DNA of 64,000 nucleotides. It comes from Halomarinibacterium sp041392205. GTDB taxonomy: Bacteria > Bacteroidota > Bacteroidia > Flavobacteriales > Flavobacteriaceae. The position numbers and the translations under genes are program-made. The stretch covers positions 248,001-312,000 of the forward strand of contig JAWKMO010000002.1 of the NCBI GenBank assembly GCA_041392205.1, written 5' to 3'. Shown one piece after another: positions 27,074-35,840 of the stretch (positions are counted from its first letter, which is position 1; each line of letters opens with the position of its first letter). Below the pieces are notes generated by a model, which saw only the letters and a program-made list of their open reading frames with translations, was not told where the DNA came from and ran no database searches.

Positions 27074-28207
27074 TTACAATTCTTTCCAAACATTGCCTTC
27101 TCTATGGGAAGCAACGGAAGTTTCAATAAAATTCATTCCTCGCACACCATCCCGCATGGAAGGGAATTCCGCTTTATCATGAGGTTGGTTTCGAACTGCT
27201 TTGGCAACCCCTTTGTATATATTTCCCATAGCGTCAAAAATTCCTTCGGGATGTCCAGGAGGAAGTTTCGTGCCGTCCAAAGAAAGCTTACTGTTATAAA
27301 CATTTCCGGGTTTTAAGGTTTTAATGGGTTCACCGTCTTCCAAATGATACAGATAATTGGGATTTTCTTGTTCCCATTTCAAAGCTCCTTTTTTTCCATA
27401 AACGGCAACGGTCAAATTGTTTTCTTCGGCAGTTGCAATTTGGCTCGCTCTTATAACACCTTTTGTATATTTTCCTAAACGCACCAACACCGTACCGTCG
27501 ATATCCATTTGGTTATCGTCATACAAATGATTGAGGTCTGCCAAAATGGATTTTACATCCATCCCTGTAACATATTCAAGCATTTGATAGGCATGGACTC
27601 CAATATCTCCCATACAACAACTTATTCCCGATTTTGAAGGATCCAAACGCCAAGTGGTGTTTCGCTTTTCTTTATCATGAATAATGGGATTAATCCATCC
27701 TTGATAGTACTGTACATCTACTTTTTGAACATCACCAATAGCCCCTTCTTCGATCATTTTTTTCATTTGGCGTACCATAGGGTAGCCAGTGTAGGTGTGG
27801 GTAAGAGCAAAGATGTTGTTGTTTTTATTCTGAATGTTTTCCAGTTCCAATGCTTCGACATAGGTCATGGTCATGGGTTTTTCACAAATAACGTTGAAAC
27901 CGTTTTCCAATAACTTTTTAGCCATGGGGAAATGCAAAAAATTAGGGGTTAAGATGGAAAACACCTGAATTCGTTCTCTTTCAGGAAGTTTTAATTCTTC
28001 ACTGACCATGGTGTCAAAATCTTTATAGATTCTGTTGGTTGAAATTCCAATTTCTTTGGCAAAGGCAACATTTGCTTCAAAATCGGGATTAAAAACGGCT
28101 CCAGTTAATTGATAGGCGTCAAACATGCTGGCAGCGACACGGTGTAACACACCAATAAGGGAATCGCCACCGCCCCCAAGAACGCCCCATCTAATTTTTG
28201 TACTCAT
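27074..28207 (-). CDS. Gfo/Idh/MocA family oxidoreductase
   Basis: I start at ATG 28207 (MSTKIRWGVLGGGGDSLIG) to give 377 residues; the frame is open 20 codons further, but that part is the dispersed repeat at 28219-28243. The Rossmann fold occupies the N-terminus, with ICEKPMTMTYVEALELE as the EKP signature. The C-terminal Gfo/Idh/MocA domain follows, with TWRLDPSKSGISCCMGDIGVH. In 3-keto-sugar pathways such enzymes oxidise or reduce the C3 position of sugars. It belongs to the minus-strand sugar operon. Confidence 0.92.
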   Translation of the reverse strand: MSTKIRWGVLGGGGDSLIGVLHRVAASMFDAYQLTGAVFNPDFEANVAFAKEIGISTNRIYKDFDTMVSEELKLPERERIQVFSILTPNFLHFPMAKKLLENGFNVICEKPMTMTYVEALELENIQNKNNNIFALTHTYTGYPMVRQMKKMIEEGAIGDVQKVDVQYYQGWINPIIHDKEKRNTTWRLDPSKSGISCCMGDIGVHAYQMLEYVTGMDVKSILADLNHLYDDNQMDIDGTVLVRLGKYTKGVIRASQIATAEENNLTVAVYGKKGALKWEQENPNYLYHLEDGEPIKTLKPGNVYNSKLSLDGTKLPPGHPEGIFDAMGNIYKGVAKAVRNQPHDKAEFPSMRDGVRGMNFIETSVASHREGNVWKEL

Positions 28208-28218
28208 AAAATTTATAT

Positions 28219-28291
28219 TGTCTGGCCGAGCGCAGTCGAGGCCTTTTTTAAATCTCCTTTTTATCAACCCTTCGACTGCGCTCAGGGTGAC
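28219..28291. repeat. two dispersed palindromic repeats between sugar-operon genes
   Basis: One copy spans 28219-28243 (TGTCTGGCCGAGCG then CAGTCGAGGCC). A second, at 28267-28291, starts ACCCTTCGACTGCG and ends CTCAGGGTGAC with self-complementary ends. They fill the gap between the MFS gene and the Gfo/Idh/MocA gene. Confidence 0.75.
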
Positions 28292-28297
28292 TTATTA

Positions 28298-29524
28298 CTA
28301 TTCTTTGTATTCTATTTTTTCGTTTTTAAATAATAGGGCAAATAGAATTAAAACCCCTGCGGCAAATAACGCCGGGAATCTCCAAATTTCCATCCAAGTA
28401 TGGCCCCCTTCAGCGATGATATTGGCATCGGTTATTTTTCCTGCCACATAAAATCCTACTAACATTCCAATACCATAGGTTGCTAAAGTAATTAACCCTT
28501 GTGCGGCACTTTTTACTTTTTCCCCAGCTTTGCTATCGGTATATATTTGCCCTGAAACAAAGAAAAAGTCATAGCAGACACCATGCAAAGCAATTCCAAT
28601 TAATAACATAAATACCAGTTCCCCTGAATTTCCATAAGCAAATAATAAATATCGTAGAACCCAAGCTAGCATTCCAAAAAGGATTGTTTTTTTGAAGCCA
28701 TATTTTTTGAAAAAGAAAGGAAGTAGTAACATAAATAAAACTTCTGAAATTTGACCAAGAGTCATTTTTCCAGCGGGATTATTTACCCCTATTTCACCCA
28801 AGAATTGACCTGCATGTTGATAATAAAATGCCAAAGGAATACAAATTAAAATAGATGAAATAAAGAATATTAAAAAGTTCCTATCCTTTAATAATTTTAG
28901 TGCATCTAAGCCTAGAATATCAGAAAGATTAACTTTTTCCCCTTTTCCTTGAGGCGGAGTCTTGGGCAACAGAAAGCTAAATAAACCTAAAATAACAGAG
29001 GCAATTGAAACCATTAAAAAAGTATTTTTTAACATTCCACTTTTAATTCCCTCTGGAGAATCCCATGCAAAAACATAACTTATTGTAAGTCCTGCTATTA
29101 TCCACCCTATGGTTCCCCAAACCCTAATAAATGAAAATTCTTTAGCAGGGTCTTTCATTTGATTAAAAGAGACGGAATTTACTAAGGCTAATGTGGGCAT
29201 ATAAGCTATCATATATCCCAAAACGTAGGGATAAAAAGTACCAAAATCGGTTGCTTGTGACATTTGGTACATAAGTATTGCCCCAATTAAGTGTAATACT
29301 CCCAATATTTTTTCAGCGTTAAAAAATCGATCAGCAATTAATCCTATAATAAAGGGAGCAATAATAGCGCCCCAGGGTTGTGTAGAATATGCCATTCCTA
29401 TTTCTCCACCGGTAGTTTTTAAAGTGTTTGGCAAATAAATTCCCATGGTCACAAACCATCCTCCCCAAATGAAGAATTCGAGGAACATCATAAAAGATAA
29501 CTGAAAGCGAGTGGTTGATTTCAT
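28298..29524 (-). CDS. NupG-like MFS permease
   Basis: A 408-residue, 12-helix major facilitator of the nucleoside:H+ symporter (Nuc_H_symport) group. It has FFIWGGWFVTMGIYLP in helix 1 and IAPFIIGLIADRFFNAEK at the helix 2-3 junction. In Bacteroidota, members of this group often sit in sugar operons and are likely sugar porters rather than nucleoside carriers. Its place between the isomerase and dehydrogenase genes fits uptake of the cleaved sugar or keto-sugar. Confidence 0.88.
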   Translation of the reverse strand: MKSTTRFQLSFMMFLEFFIWGGWFVTMGIYLPNTLKTTGGEIGMAYSTQPWGAIIAPFIIGLIADRFFNAEKILGVLHLIGAILMYQMSQATDFGTFYPYVLGYMIAYMPTLALVNSVSFNQMKDPAKEFSFIRVWGTIGWIIAGLTISYVFAWDSPEGIKSGMLKNTFLMVSIASVILGLFSFLLPKTPPQGKGEKVNLSDILGLDALKLLKDRNFLIFFISSILICIPLAFYYQHAGQFLGEIGVNNPAGKMTLGQISEVLFMLLLPFFFKKYGFKKTILFGMLAWVLRYLLFAYGNSGELVFMLLIGIALHGVCYDFFFVSGQIYTDSKAGEKVKSAAQGLITLATYGIGMLVGFYVAGKITDANIIAEGGHTWMEIWRFPALFAAGVLILFALLFKNEKIEYKE

Positions 29525-29541
29525 CGTTATAAATATTTTGA

Positions 29542-30516
29542 TTAGTTAGATTGTGCAACGGCTTTTTCAACCAATGCTTTTGTAGCTTTAATTCCTTCGG
29601 TTGGGTCTTCCTCAGGCCCTTCAAATTCAATTCCTACAAAAGCATCAAAATCGGAATTTTTAATAATGTTAAACATTTTATAGTAATCTATCGTCGTTTC
29701 GTTTCCTTGGGCATCAAAGGCATACGATTTTGCTGAAATACCGGTAGCAAAGGGAAGAATTTCTGCCGTTCCTTTATAGCGATCGTATTCTTCTACACAA
29801 GGAGCTCCCCAACGGGCACCCCCTTCTCTTTTTAAACAAAAGTTGCCAAAATCGGGTAAGGTTCCACAGTTAGGCATATTTACTTCTTTCATTACTCTGG
29901 CTAGCAATGCTCCATTACTGGAAAGACCTCCATGATTTTCAACAATGATGTTTACATTTTTGGTAGCTGCATAGTCACACAAAGCTTTTAAAGAGCGGAC
30001 AGAGTTTTTTACCCATGCTTCAGGGTCTTCTTCTCCGAAAAGATTAACTCTAATGGAGTGACACCCTAAATAGGCAGCTGCATCGACCCATTTTTTATGA
30101 TTTTCTACGGCTTGTGCTGTTATTTTTTCGTCGTTAAAAGAAAAATCGCCTTCTCCATCAATCATAATAAGCACGTTTTTCATTCCATAGCGTTCGCTTC
30201 TAGCTTTTAAAGAATCAAGTATGGTTTGAAGCCCTGCCTCTTTCATAGGAAATTTTACCGCTTCATTGGTATATAACTGGCTCACATATTCTAAGCCTTC
30301 AAAACCAAATTCTTTCGCTGTTTTAGCAAAGTCCATAGGGTCTGCTGTCCCGGCGAAAATAGGCTTGTTAAGCGACCATTGGGCCAAAGAAAGTGGGTAG
30401 TTTTTTGCAGGCACAGTATCTGTGATTATCTGGGCAGTTTCTGAAGTTTCTTCTGGGGTGTTTTTGCAAGCAAGGATTGCATTTACTAAGAAGACTAATA
30501 CGATAATTTTTTTCAT
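29542..30516 (-). CDS. lipoprotein sugar phosphate isomerase/epimerase-like TIM barrel
   Basis: A 324-residue lipoprotein (MKKIIVLVFLVNAILAC lipobox) carrying an AP-endonuclease-2-type TIM barrel. Visible ligand segments are VENHGGLSSNG, GTLPDFGNFC, and the terminal FVGIEFEGPEEDP. Being lipid-anchored, it acts in the periplasm, unlike its 350-residue cytoplasmic relative in the same operon. It leads the minus-strand operon and is divergent from the GMC operon. A periplasmic 3-keto-glycoside lyase or isomerase is a plausible role. Confidence 0.88.
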   Translation of the reverse strand: MKKIIVLVFLVNAILACKNTPEETSETAQIITDTVPAKNYPLSLAQWSLNKPIFAGTADPMDFAKTAKEFGFEGLEYVSQLYTNEAVKFPMKEAGLQTILDSLKARSERYGMKNVLIMIDGEGDFSFNDEKITAQAVENHKKWVDAAAYLGCHSIRVNLFGEEDPEAWVKNSVRSLKALCDYAATKNVNIIVENHGGLSSNGALLARVMKEVNMPNCGTLPDFGNFCLKREGGARWGAPCVEEYDRYKGTAEILPFATGISAKSYAFDAQGNETTIDYYKMFNIIKNSDFDAFVGIEFEGPEEDPTEGIKATKALVEKAVAQSN

Positions 30517-30625
30517 GTCTTAACGAAAGTTGGTTGCTACAATTTTTAAAGATAAAATTTCCCCTAAGATAATTCTTTTTTGAAAGGACTCCATCGGTTT
30601 TATTGGGCGAATGCGAATTTCGTAC

Positions 30626-30641
30626 CCGAAAACGTTTTCGG
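30626..30641. promoter_or_regulatory. LacI-type operator palindrome between divergent sugar operons
   Basis: CCGAAAACGTTTTCGG is a perfect 16-base palindrome with the central CG dyad typical of LacI/GalR-family operators. It lies between the starts at 30516 (minus) and 30789 (plus). A near-consensus promoter box for the minus operon is at 30547-30554 (TATCTTTA on that strand). No LacI-family gene is in the window, so the regulator would act in trans. Confidence 0.7.
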
Positions 30642-30788
30642 ATAACAATCTTATTCTTTTAAGAAAGGATTTTTGCGTAATCCGAAAAATTACCGCAAAT
30701 TAGTAGTTAACTTTATAATTCTTAGTTGCCAATAGGTATAAAAAACTAAGCTAGCTCAAAATAAACTCAATAAAACAATAAACATACA

Positions 30789-32483
30789 ATGGTAAAACCT
30801 AACGAAATGTACGACGCCATCGTTGTAGGCTCTGGAATTAGTGGTGGATGGGCCGCCAAGGAGCTTTGCGAAAATGGTATGAAAACATTGGTTCTTGAAA
30901 GAGGACGAATGATAAAGCATATTGAAGATTACCCTACAGCCAACTTGGACCCCTGGGATTTTAAATTTAAAGGGCAACTTCCAGTGGAAGAACTTAAAAC
31001 CCAATTAAAACAAGCTAGAACTGGATATACTACCGATGAAGCCCATAGGCATTTTTTTGTCAATGATTTAATCCATCCGTATAATGAAACGAAACGATTT
31101 GACTGGATGCGGGGTTACCACGTAGGTGGTCGTTCTATCATGTGGGGACGTCAAAGCTATCGTTTAAGTGATATTGATTTTGAAGCCAATAAAAAAGAAG
31201 GTATTGCTGTAGACTGGCCAGTGAGGTACAAAGACATTGCTCCCTGGTATGATAAAGTAGAAGAGTTTATAGGGGTAAGTGGTGAAGCCTTAGGGCTTGA
31301 AGTGCTTCCCGATGGAGTTTTTTCACCTCCTATGGAATTAAATTGTGCCGAAATTGATTTAAAAGAATCTATGGCAAAAAATTATGACGATGGTAGGGTA
31401 TTAACTATTGGGCGTACCGCCCATATTACTGGAACCAAAACCCATGATGGTCGGTCGGCATGTCAATACCGAAACCGTTGTATGAGAGGTTGCCCTTTTG
31501 GAGGGTATTTTAGTAGTGTTTCTTCCACACTTCCAGCGGCAGAAAAAACAGGGAATTTAACATTACGACCCAATTCCATTGTTCATGAAATCATGTATGA
31601 CGATGTCACTCAAAAAGCTACAGGAGTAAAGGTAATTGATGCAGAATCTGGAGAAAAATTGGAGTTTAATGCCAAAGTAATTTTCCTTTGTGCTTCTGCG
31701 ATTGCTACTGCCAGTATTTTATTACAATCTAAAAGCGAAAGATTTCCAAATGGCATGGGCAACGATAGTGGTGAATTAGGATGTAATATTATGGATCACC
31801 ACTTTAAAGCAGGGGCTATGGCTAAAGTAGATGCTTTTGAAGATAAGTATTATAAAGGAAGACGACCCAACGGATTGTACATACCACGTTTCCGAAATAT
31901 AGGTGGAAAAACGGATATGCCTAATTTTAAAAGAGGCTATGGCTACCAAGGAGGTGCAAGTAGATCGGATTATGAATTGGTAGCAGAATTAGGTTATGGA
32001 AAGCAAATGAAAGATGCGATTGTTAAACCTGGCGAATGGAGCATGTTGTTAATGGGTTTTGGCGAATGTTTACCTTATCATGAAAACAAAATGACCATGG
32101 ATTATGAAAAACTAGATAAATGGGGCTTACCCACCGTTACGTTTGATGCCGAATGGAAAGAAAACGAATACGAAATGCGTAAAGACATGGTGCAACAAGC
32201 CATAGAAATGCTTGAAAAAGCAGGATATAAGGATATACGTCCTTGGGATGACCCTGGAGCTCCTGGGCTTGGAATCCATGAAATGGGAACTGCCCGCATG
32301 GGGCACGACCCAAAGACCTCTGTATGTAATAGTAATAATCAGTTACATGCCGTACCAAATGTGTACTGTACCGATGGTTCTTTTATGACCTCTGCCAGTT
32401 GTGTAAACCCATCATTAACGTATATGGCCTTTAGTGCCAGAGCGGCAAATCATGCTGTTAACCAAATTAAAAAAGAAGCCTAA
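30789..32483 (+). CDS. GMC family oxidoreductase (glucoside 3-dehydrogenase large-subunit type)
   Basis: A 564-residue flavoprotein. The FAD motif is AIVVGSGISGGWAAKELCE near residues 10-28, and the GMC C-terminal signature is HEMGTARMGHDP to SCVNPSLTYMAFSARAA with its catalytic His region. A cysteine cluster (CQYRNRCMRGCPFGGY) resembles the 3Fe-4S-type insertion seen in membrane-bound sugar dehydrogenases. Overlap by one base with the next gene, a gluconate 2-dehydrogenase subunit 3 homologue, indicates a two-subunit enzyme. The DUF1080 genes across the divergent promoter point to C3 oxidation of glycosides. Confidence 0.9.
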   Translation: MVKPNEMYDAIVVGSGISGGWAAKELCENGMKTLVLERGRMIKHIEDYPTANLDPWDFKFKGQLPVEELKTQLKQARTGYTTDEAHRHFFVNDLIHPYNETKRFDWMRGYHVGGRSIMWGRQSYRLSDIDFEANKKEGIAVDWPVRYKDIAPWYDKVEEFIGVSGEALGLEVLPDGVFSPPMELNCAEIDLKESMAKNYDDGRVLTIGRTAHITGTKTHDGRSACQYRNRCMRGCPFGGYFSSVSSTLPAAEKTGNLTLRPNSIVHEIMYDDVTQKATGVKVIDAESGEKLEFNAKVIFLCASAIATASILLQSKSERFPNGMGNDSGELGCNIMDHHFKAGAMAKVDAFEDKYYKGRRPNGLYIPRFRNIGGKTDMPNFKRGYGYQGGASRSDYELVAELGYGKQMKDAIVKPGEWSMLLMGFGECLPYHENKMTMDYEKLDKWGLPTVTFDAEWKENEYEMRKDMVQQAIEMLEKAGYKDIRPWDDPGAPGLGIHEMGTARMGHDPKTSVCNSNNQLHAVPNVYCTDGSFMTSASCVNPSLTYMAFSARAANHAVNQIKKEA

Positions 32484-33172
32484 TGGATAGAAGACAAGCC
32501 TTACGAAATCTTGGTTGGGGTGCTGGAGCCCTAGTAGCCACTCCCACCATTATAAGTTTATTACAAAGCTGTAAAGAAACGGGACCTGTTTTCACTCCTG
32601 TCTTTGTTTCTCCAACTCAAGGATATGCCCTAAAAAGTATGGTAGATTTAATTTTACCAAATGATGAGCAAGTACCCGGAGCTGTAGCCCTTGGAGTGCA
32701 TCAATTTATTGACAGTTATTGGAATGAAGTGTTGCCCGCAGCTAAAGCTGATATTGAAGATGAGTTCTGGGAAGTTTCATCTTCCCGAGAGCAACAGTTT
32801 GTAAAAAATGCATTCAATACTTTTGAAGCTGAGTTTAAAACCTCTTTCAATAAAGAGTTAGATAAAGGGACTCCGGAGGAGTATGACCAAATGCTCGCAA
32901 AGTATCTTAAAACAGATAAAGAGCAGCAGATTGTATACGGAAAAGCTATGGGTGATTATCTTATGGCATTCAAGGACAACCCTTCCGCTACCTTCGACAA
33001 AGACGCACAGTTGTTTTATTTGCTTTCATCTATTAGAGGGCTTACCATTTGGGGATGGAAAACTAGCGAGGAAATAGGTAAAAATGTTCTTTGGTATGAT
33101 CCCGTTCCGGGGCAATACAAAGGATGTATTCCTTTAAGCGAAGCCGGAAACGGAAACGCCATGGCATTATAA
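32483..33172 (+). CDS. gluconate 2-dehydrogenase subunit 3 family protein
   Basis: A 229-residue small subunit. The N-terminus MDRRQALRNLGWGAGALVAT has a twin-arginine pattern followed by a lipobox-like LLQSC, so it is likely Tat-exported and lipid-anchored, carrying the cofactor-loaded large subunit with it. The remainder matches the subunit 3 family (MVDLILPNDEQVPGAVALGV, and GWKTSEEIGKNVLWYDPVPG near the end). It overlaps the large subunit gene by one base. Confidence 0.9.
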   Translation: MDRRQALRNLGWGAGALVATPTIISLLQSCKETGPVFTPVFVSPTQGYALKSMVDLILPNDEQVPGAVALGVHQFIDSYWNEVLPAAKADIEDEFWEVSSSREQQFVKNAFNTFEAEFKTSFNKELDKGTPEEYDQMLAKYLKTDKEQQIVYGKAMGDYLMAFKDNPSATFDKDAQLFYLLSSIRGLTIWGWKTSEEIGKNVLWYDPVPGQYKGCIPLSEAGNGNAMAL

Positions 33173-33182
33173 ATTCTTTGCG

Positions 33183-34106
33183 ATGAACCGAAGAAATTTT
33201 ATTCAAAAGGGAGCCTTAACAGGTTCCCTTTTTACTTTAAGTGGAAGTGCTTTGGCTACAGAAATTTTGAAGCCTCAGCAAACAATTAAGCACAATTTTA
33301 GGCTTAAGTATGCCCCTCACGACGGTATGTTTAAGGCTCACGCCGGAGAAAATATATTAGACCAAATTCAATTTGCTTACGACCAAGGGTTTACAGCATT
33401 TGAAGATAATGAAATGCGAAACCGCCCTGTCTCTGAACAAAAACAAATGGCTTCCAAAATGGAAGCATTAGAAATGGAAATGGGAGTTTTTGTCGCTCAT
33501 AAAATTTATTGGAAAGAACCTAATCTTGCCAGCGGTAAAAAAGAATGGCGGGAAGAATTTCTTCAGGATATTAGAGCTTCGGTTAAGGTTGCTAAAAGAG
33601 TAAATGCCAAATGGATGACAGTGGTACCGGGACATATAGATTTGCGTTTAGATAGCCATTATCAAACAGCAAATGTGATAGAAACCCTAAAGAGAGCGTG
33701 TGCCATTTTGGAACCCCATAATTTGGTTATGGTTCTAGAACCCTTAAATTTTAGGGACCATCCAGGACTTTTTTTAAGTGAAAGCCCACAGGCTTTTCAA
33801 ATTTGTAAAGCGGTGAATAGTCCCTCTTGTAAAATACTTTTCGATATCTATCATCAACAAATTCAAGAGGGGAACTTAATACCCAATATAGAAGCTTGTT
33901 GGGATGAAATAGGGTATTTTCAAATTGGCGATAACCCCGGAAGAAATGAGCCAACTACGGGAGAAATTAACTATAAAAATATCTTTAAATATATCTACAA
34001 TAAAGGATTTAAAGGCATTTTGGGAATGGAACACGGTAATTCACTTGCCGGTAAGGAGGGGGAATTAAAGCTTATTGAAGCTTATCGTGAAGTAGATTCA
34101 TTTTAG
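33183..34106 (+). CDS. Tat-exported hydroxypyruvate isomerase-like TIM barrel
   Basis: A 307-residue protein with the Tat-like leader MNRRNFIQKGALTGSLFTLS and an AP-endonuclease-2 type TIM barrel. Conserved acidic and His ligands appear in VLEPLNFRDHPGLFL, KILFDIYHQQIQEGN, YFQIGDNPGRNEPTTGEI, and GILGMEHGN. That pattern matches the hydroxypyruvate isomerase/YgbM group. It is 10 bases after the small subunit gene and completes the plus-strand operon. It may process the keto sugar in the periplasm. Confidence 0.87.
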   Translation: MNRRNFIQKGALTGSLFTLSGSALATEILKPQQTIKHNFRLKYAPHDGMFKAHAGENILDQIQFAYDQGFTAFEDNEMRNRPVSEQKQMASKMEALEMEMGVFVAHKIYWKEPNLASGKKEWREEFLQDIRASVKVAKRVNAKWMTVVPGHIDLRLDSHYQTANVIETLKRACAILEPHNLVMVLEPLNFRDHPGLFLSESPQAFQICKAVNSPSCKILFDIYHQQIQEGNLIPNIEACWDEIGYFQIGDNPGRNEPTTGEINYKNIFKYIYNKGFKGILGMEHGNSLAGKEGELKLIEAYREVDSF

Positions 34107-34177
34107 AGAAAAGGAAAATAGTTTTTTTGTGAAAGTATTTCTGAAACACTCCGACATAAGTTTCAGAAAAAAAAACT

Positions 34178-34891
34178 ATGCCACGAATAATCCTTATTTC
34201 GATACTCATTTCACTTTTTACTATTTCAGTAAACAATGCGCAAACCCCCTCAAGTTATTTTGAGGCCACCGATGCTTTTCTAAAAAAATATGTTTCCAAA
34301 GGGAAAGTAGATTATGCTGCCATTTGTAAAAATCCAGAAGATCTAAACACCCTATTACAACAAGCAAAAAATATTTCCGTTTCCAAAAATGAGGCTGCTA
34401 CCTATCAAGCCTTTTGGATAAATACCTACAATCTTGCCGTAATTAAAGGTATTGTAGATAATTACCCCATCAAATCCCCATTAGACAAAAGTGGCTTTTT
34501 TGACCGTATAACCTATGAAGTAGGAGGTTCAAAAATTACCTTAAATGACATCGAAAACAAAAAACTTCGGGTTGTTATTGGCGATGCCCGAGTGCATTTT
34601 GTTTTAGTTTGTGGTGCCAAAGGATGCCCCCCTCTTATTGCGGAAGCGTATACTCCCGAAAGGTTAGAAAGTCAGTTACAAAATCAAACTTCAAAAGCAC
34701 TTAATAGCAGCTTCATTAAGGTGGAGGATAAAAAGGTGTTGCTTTCAGAAATTTTTAAATGGTACAAAGAAGATTTTGTAAAAAATGGAAATGAAATAGA
34801 TTTTATCAATCAGTTCAGAAAAGAAAAAATAGACCCCAACCTTAAAATTGATTACTATTCCTATAACTGGCAGTTGAACTCAAACCATTAG
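34178..34891 (+). CDS. DUF547 domain secreted protein
   Basis: A 237-residue protein with a signal peptide (cleavage near NNAQ) and a DUF547 domain: TYQAFWINTYNLAVIKGIVD, then HFVLVCGAKGCPPL, with Cys and His residues typical of this papain-like-fold family. Function in bacteria is not established. It lies 71 bases after the sugar operon and may have its own promoter. Confidence 0.88.
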   Translation: MPRIILISILISLFTISVNNAQTPSSYFEATDAFLKKYVSKGKVDYAAICKNPEDLNTLLQQAKNISVSKNEAATYQAFWINTYNLAVIKGIVDNYPIKSPLDKSGFFDRITYEVGGSKITLNDIENKKLRVVIGDARVHFVLVCGAKGCPPLIAEAYTPERLESQLQNQTSKALNSSFIKVEDKKVLLSEIFKWYKEDFVKNGNEIDFINQFRKEKIDPNLKIDYYSYNWQLNSNH

Positions 34892-34956
34892 TACTTTCCA
34901 AAAGTTTTTTAGGAACATTCAGAAAATTACTACCCTAAATTTTAAAAACTCAAAAA

Positions 34957-35835
34957 ATGAAAAAGATACTTTTTAGCACCCTTTTATTGACTTGTTGGAT
35001 AGGATTTTCCCAAGAATCCGAAGAGGACGAATACGATTATGTCGGGTCTGTGATTCAAACACTTACGCCATCCAAATTGATTGCCAAAGGGCAGTTTGAT
35101 GTTAAATGGTTCAACAATCTTTACACGGAAACCAAAAGTACCTTCGCAGAAGGCAAACAACCCCGCCAAACTTTTTTTACCGCTACCTTGGAAGGATATA
35201 CGGGTGTTAGTGAAAATCGAAGAGTGAATGTGGGATTAATTTTGGAAGCTCGCAGTAATGTAATTGCCGGTAGGGGTGCTTTGGAAGTTTTTGAGTTTGA
35301 TGGTGAATCGGGAACTGCTCGAAGCGGTTTTACAAGCATAGCTCCAGCGATAAAAGTTGTTCCTTTTGCAACCCTGAACAATTTTTCTGTCCAATCGGCT
35401 TTTTTCATTCCTTTAGTAGAAAACGAAGTGGAAAACGGGGTCTTTTTAGACCAAAAAGGGTTTACTTGGCAAAATCGTTTTTTCTATGACTATACCTTTC
35501 CGGGGGATACGTTTCAAATATTTACAGAATTAAATACCGAATTCAACTTTGGAGATAAAAATGAAAGTTTTGCTAACAATAGCTTGAATCTCATCCCCGG
35601 TGTTTTCTTTAGCTACTTTCCATCTTCAAACTTTACTATTTTAGCATTAGCGCAACACAATCAGCGCCTCGATTTAGGGAATAATTTTACCCAAGATTTT
35701 ACGGCTTTAGGAGGTGGTGCGAAATACCAATTAACGCCGCAATTGAATTTAGAAGTACTGTACACCAATTTTGTAAGAGGCAACAATACAGGTTTGGGTG
35801 AAACTTATAACCTTGGGCTTCGCGCTGTTTTCTAA
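34957..35835 (+). CDS. outer-membrane beta-barrel protein, function unknown
   Basis: A 292-residue protein with a signal peptide (MKKILFSTLLLTCWIGFSQ). It has a run of amphipathic beta strands ending YNLGLRAVF, whose terminal Phe is typical of outer-membrane barrels. It is 5 bases upstream of an Omp85-like gene, so the two are probably cotranscribed. No named family was recognised. Confidence 0.78.
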   Translation: MKKILFSTLLLTCWIGFSQESEEDEYDYVGSVIQTLTPSKLIAKGQFDVKWFNNLYTETKSTFAEGKQPRQTFFTATLEGYTGVSENRRVNVGLILEARSNVIAGRGALEVFEFDGESGTARSGFTSIAPAIKVVPFATLNNFSVQSAFFIPLVENEVENGVFLDQKGFTWQNRFFYDYTFPGDTFQIFTELNTEFNFGDKNESFANNSLNLIPGVFFSYFPSSNFTILALAQHNQRLDLGNNFTQDFTALGGGAKYQLTPQLNLEVLYTNFVRGNNTGLGETYNLGLRAVF

Positions 35836-35840
35836 AGACT

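Noticed and set aside
28208..28267. N-terminal extension of the Gfo/Idh/MocA protein
   Set aside because: The extra 20 codons are the dispersed repeat at 28219-28243; the Rossmann fold begins at 28207.
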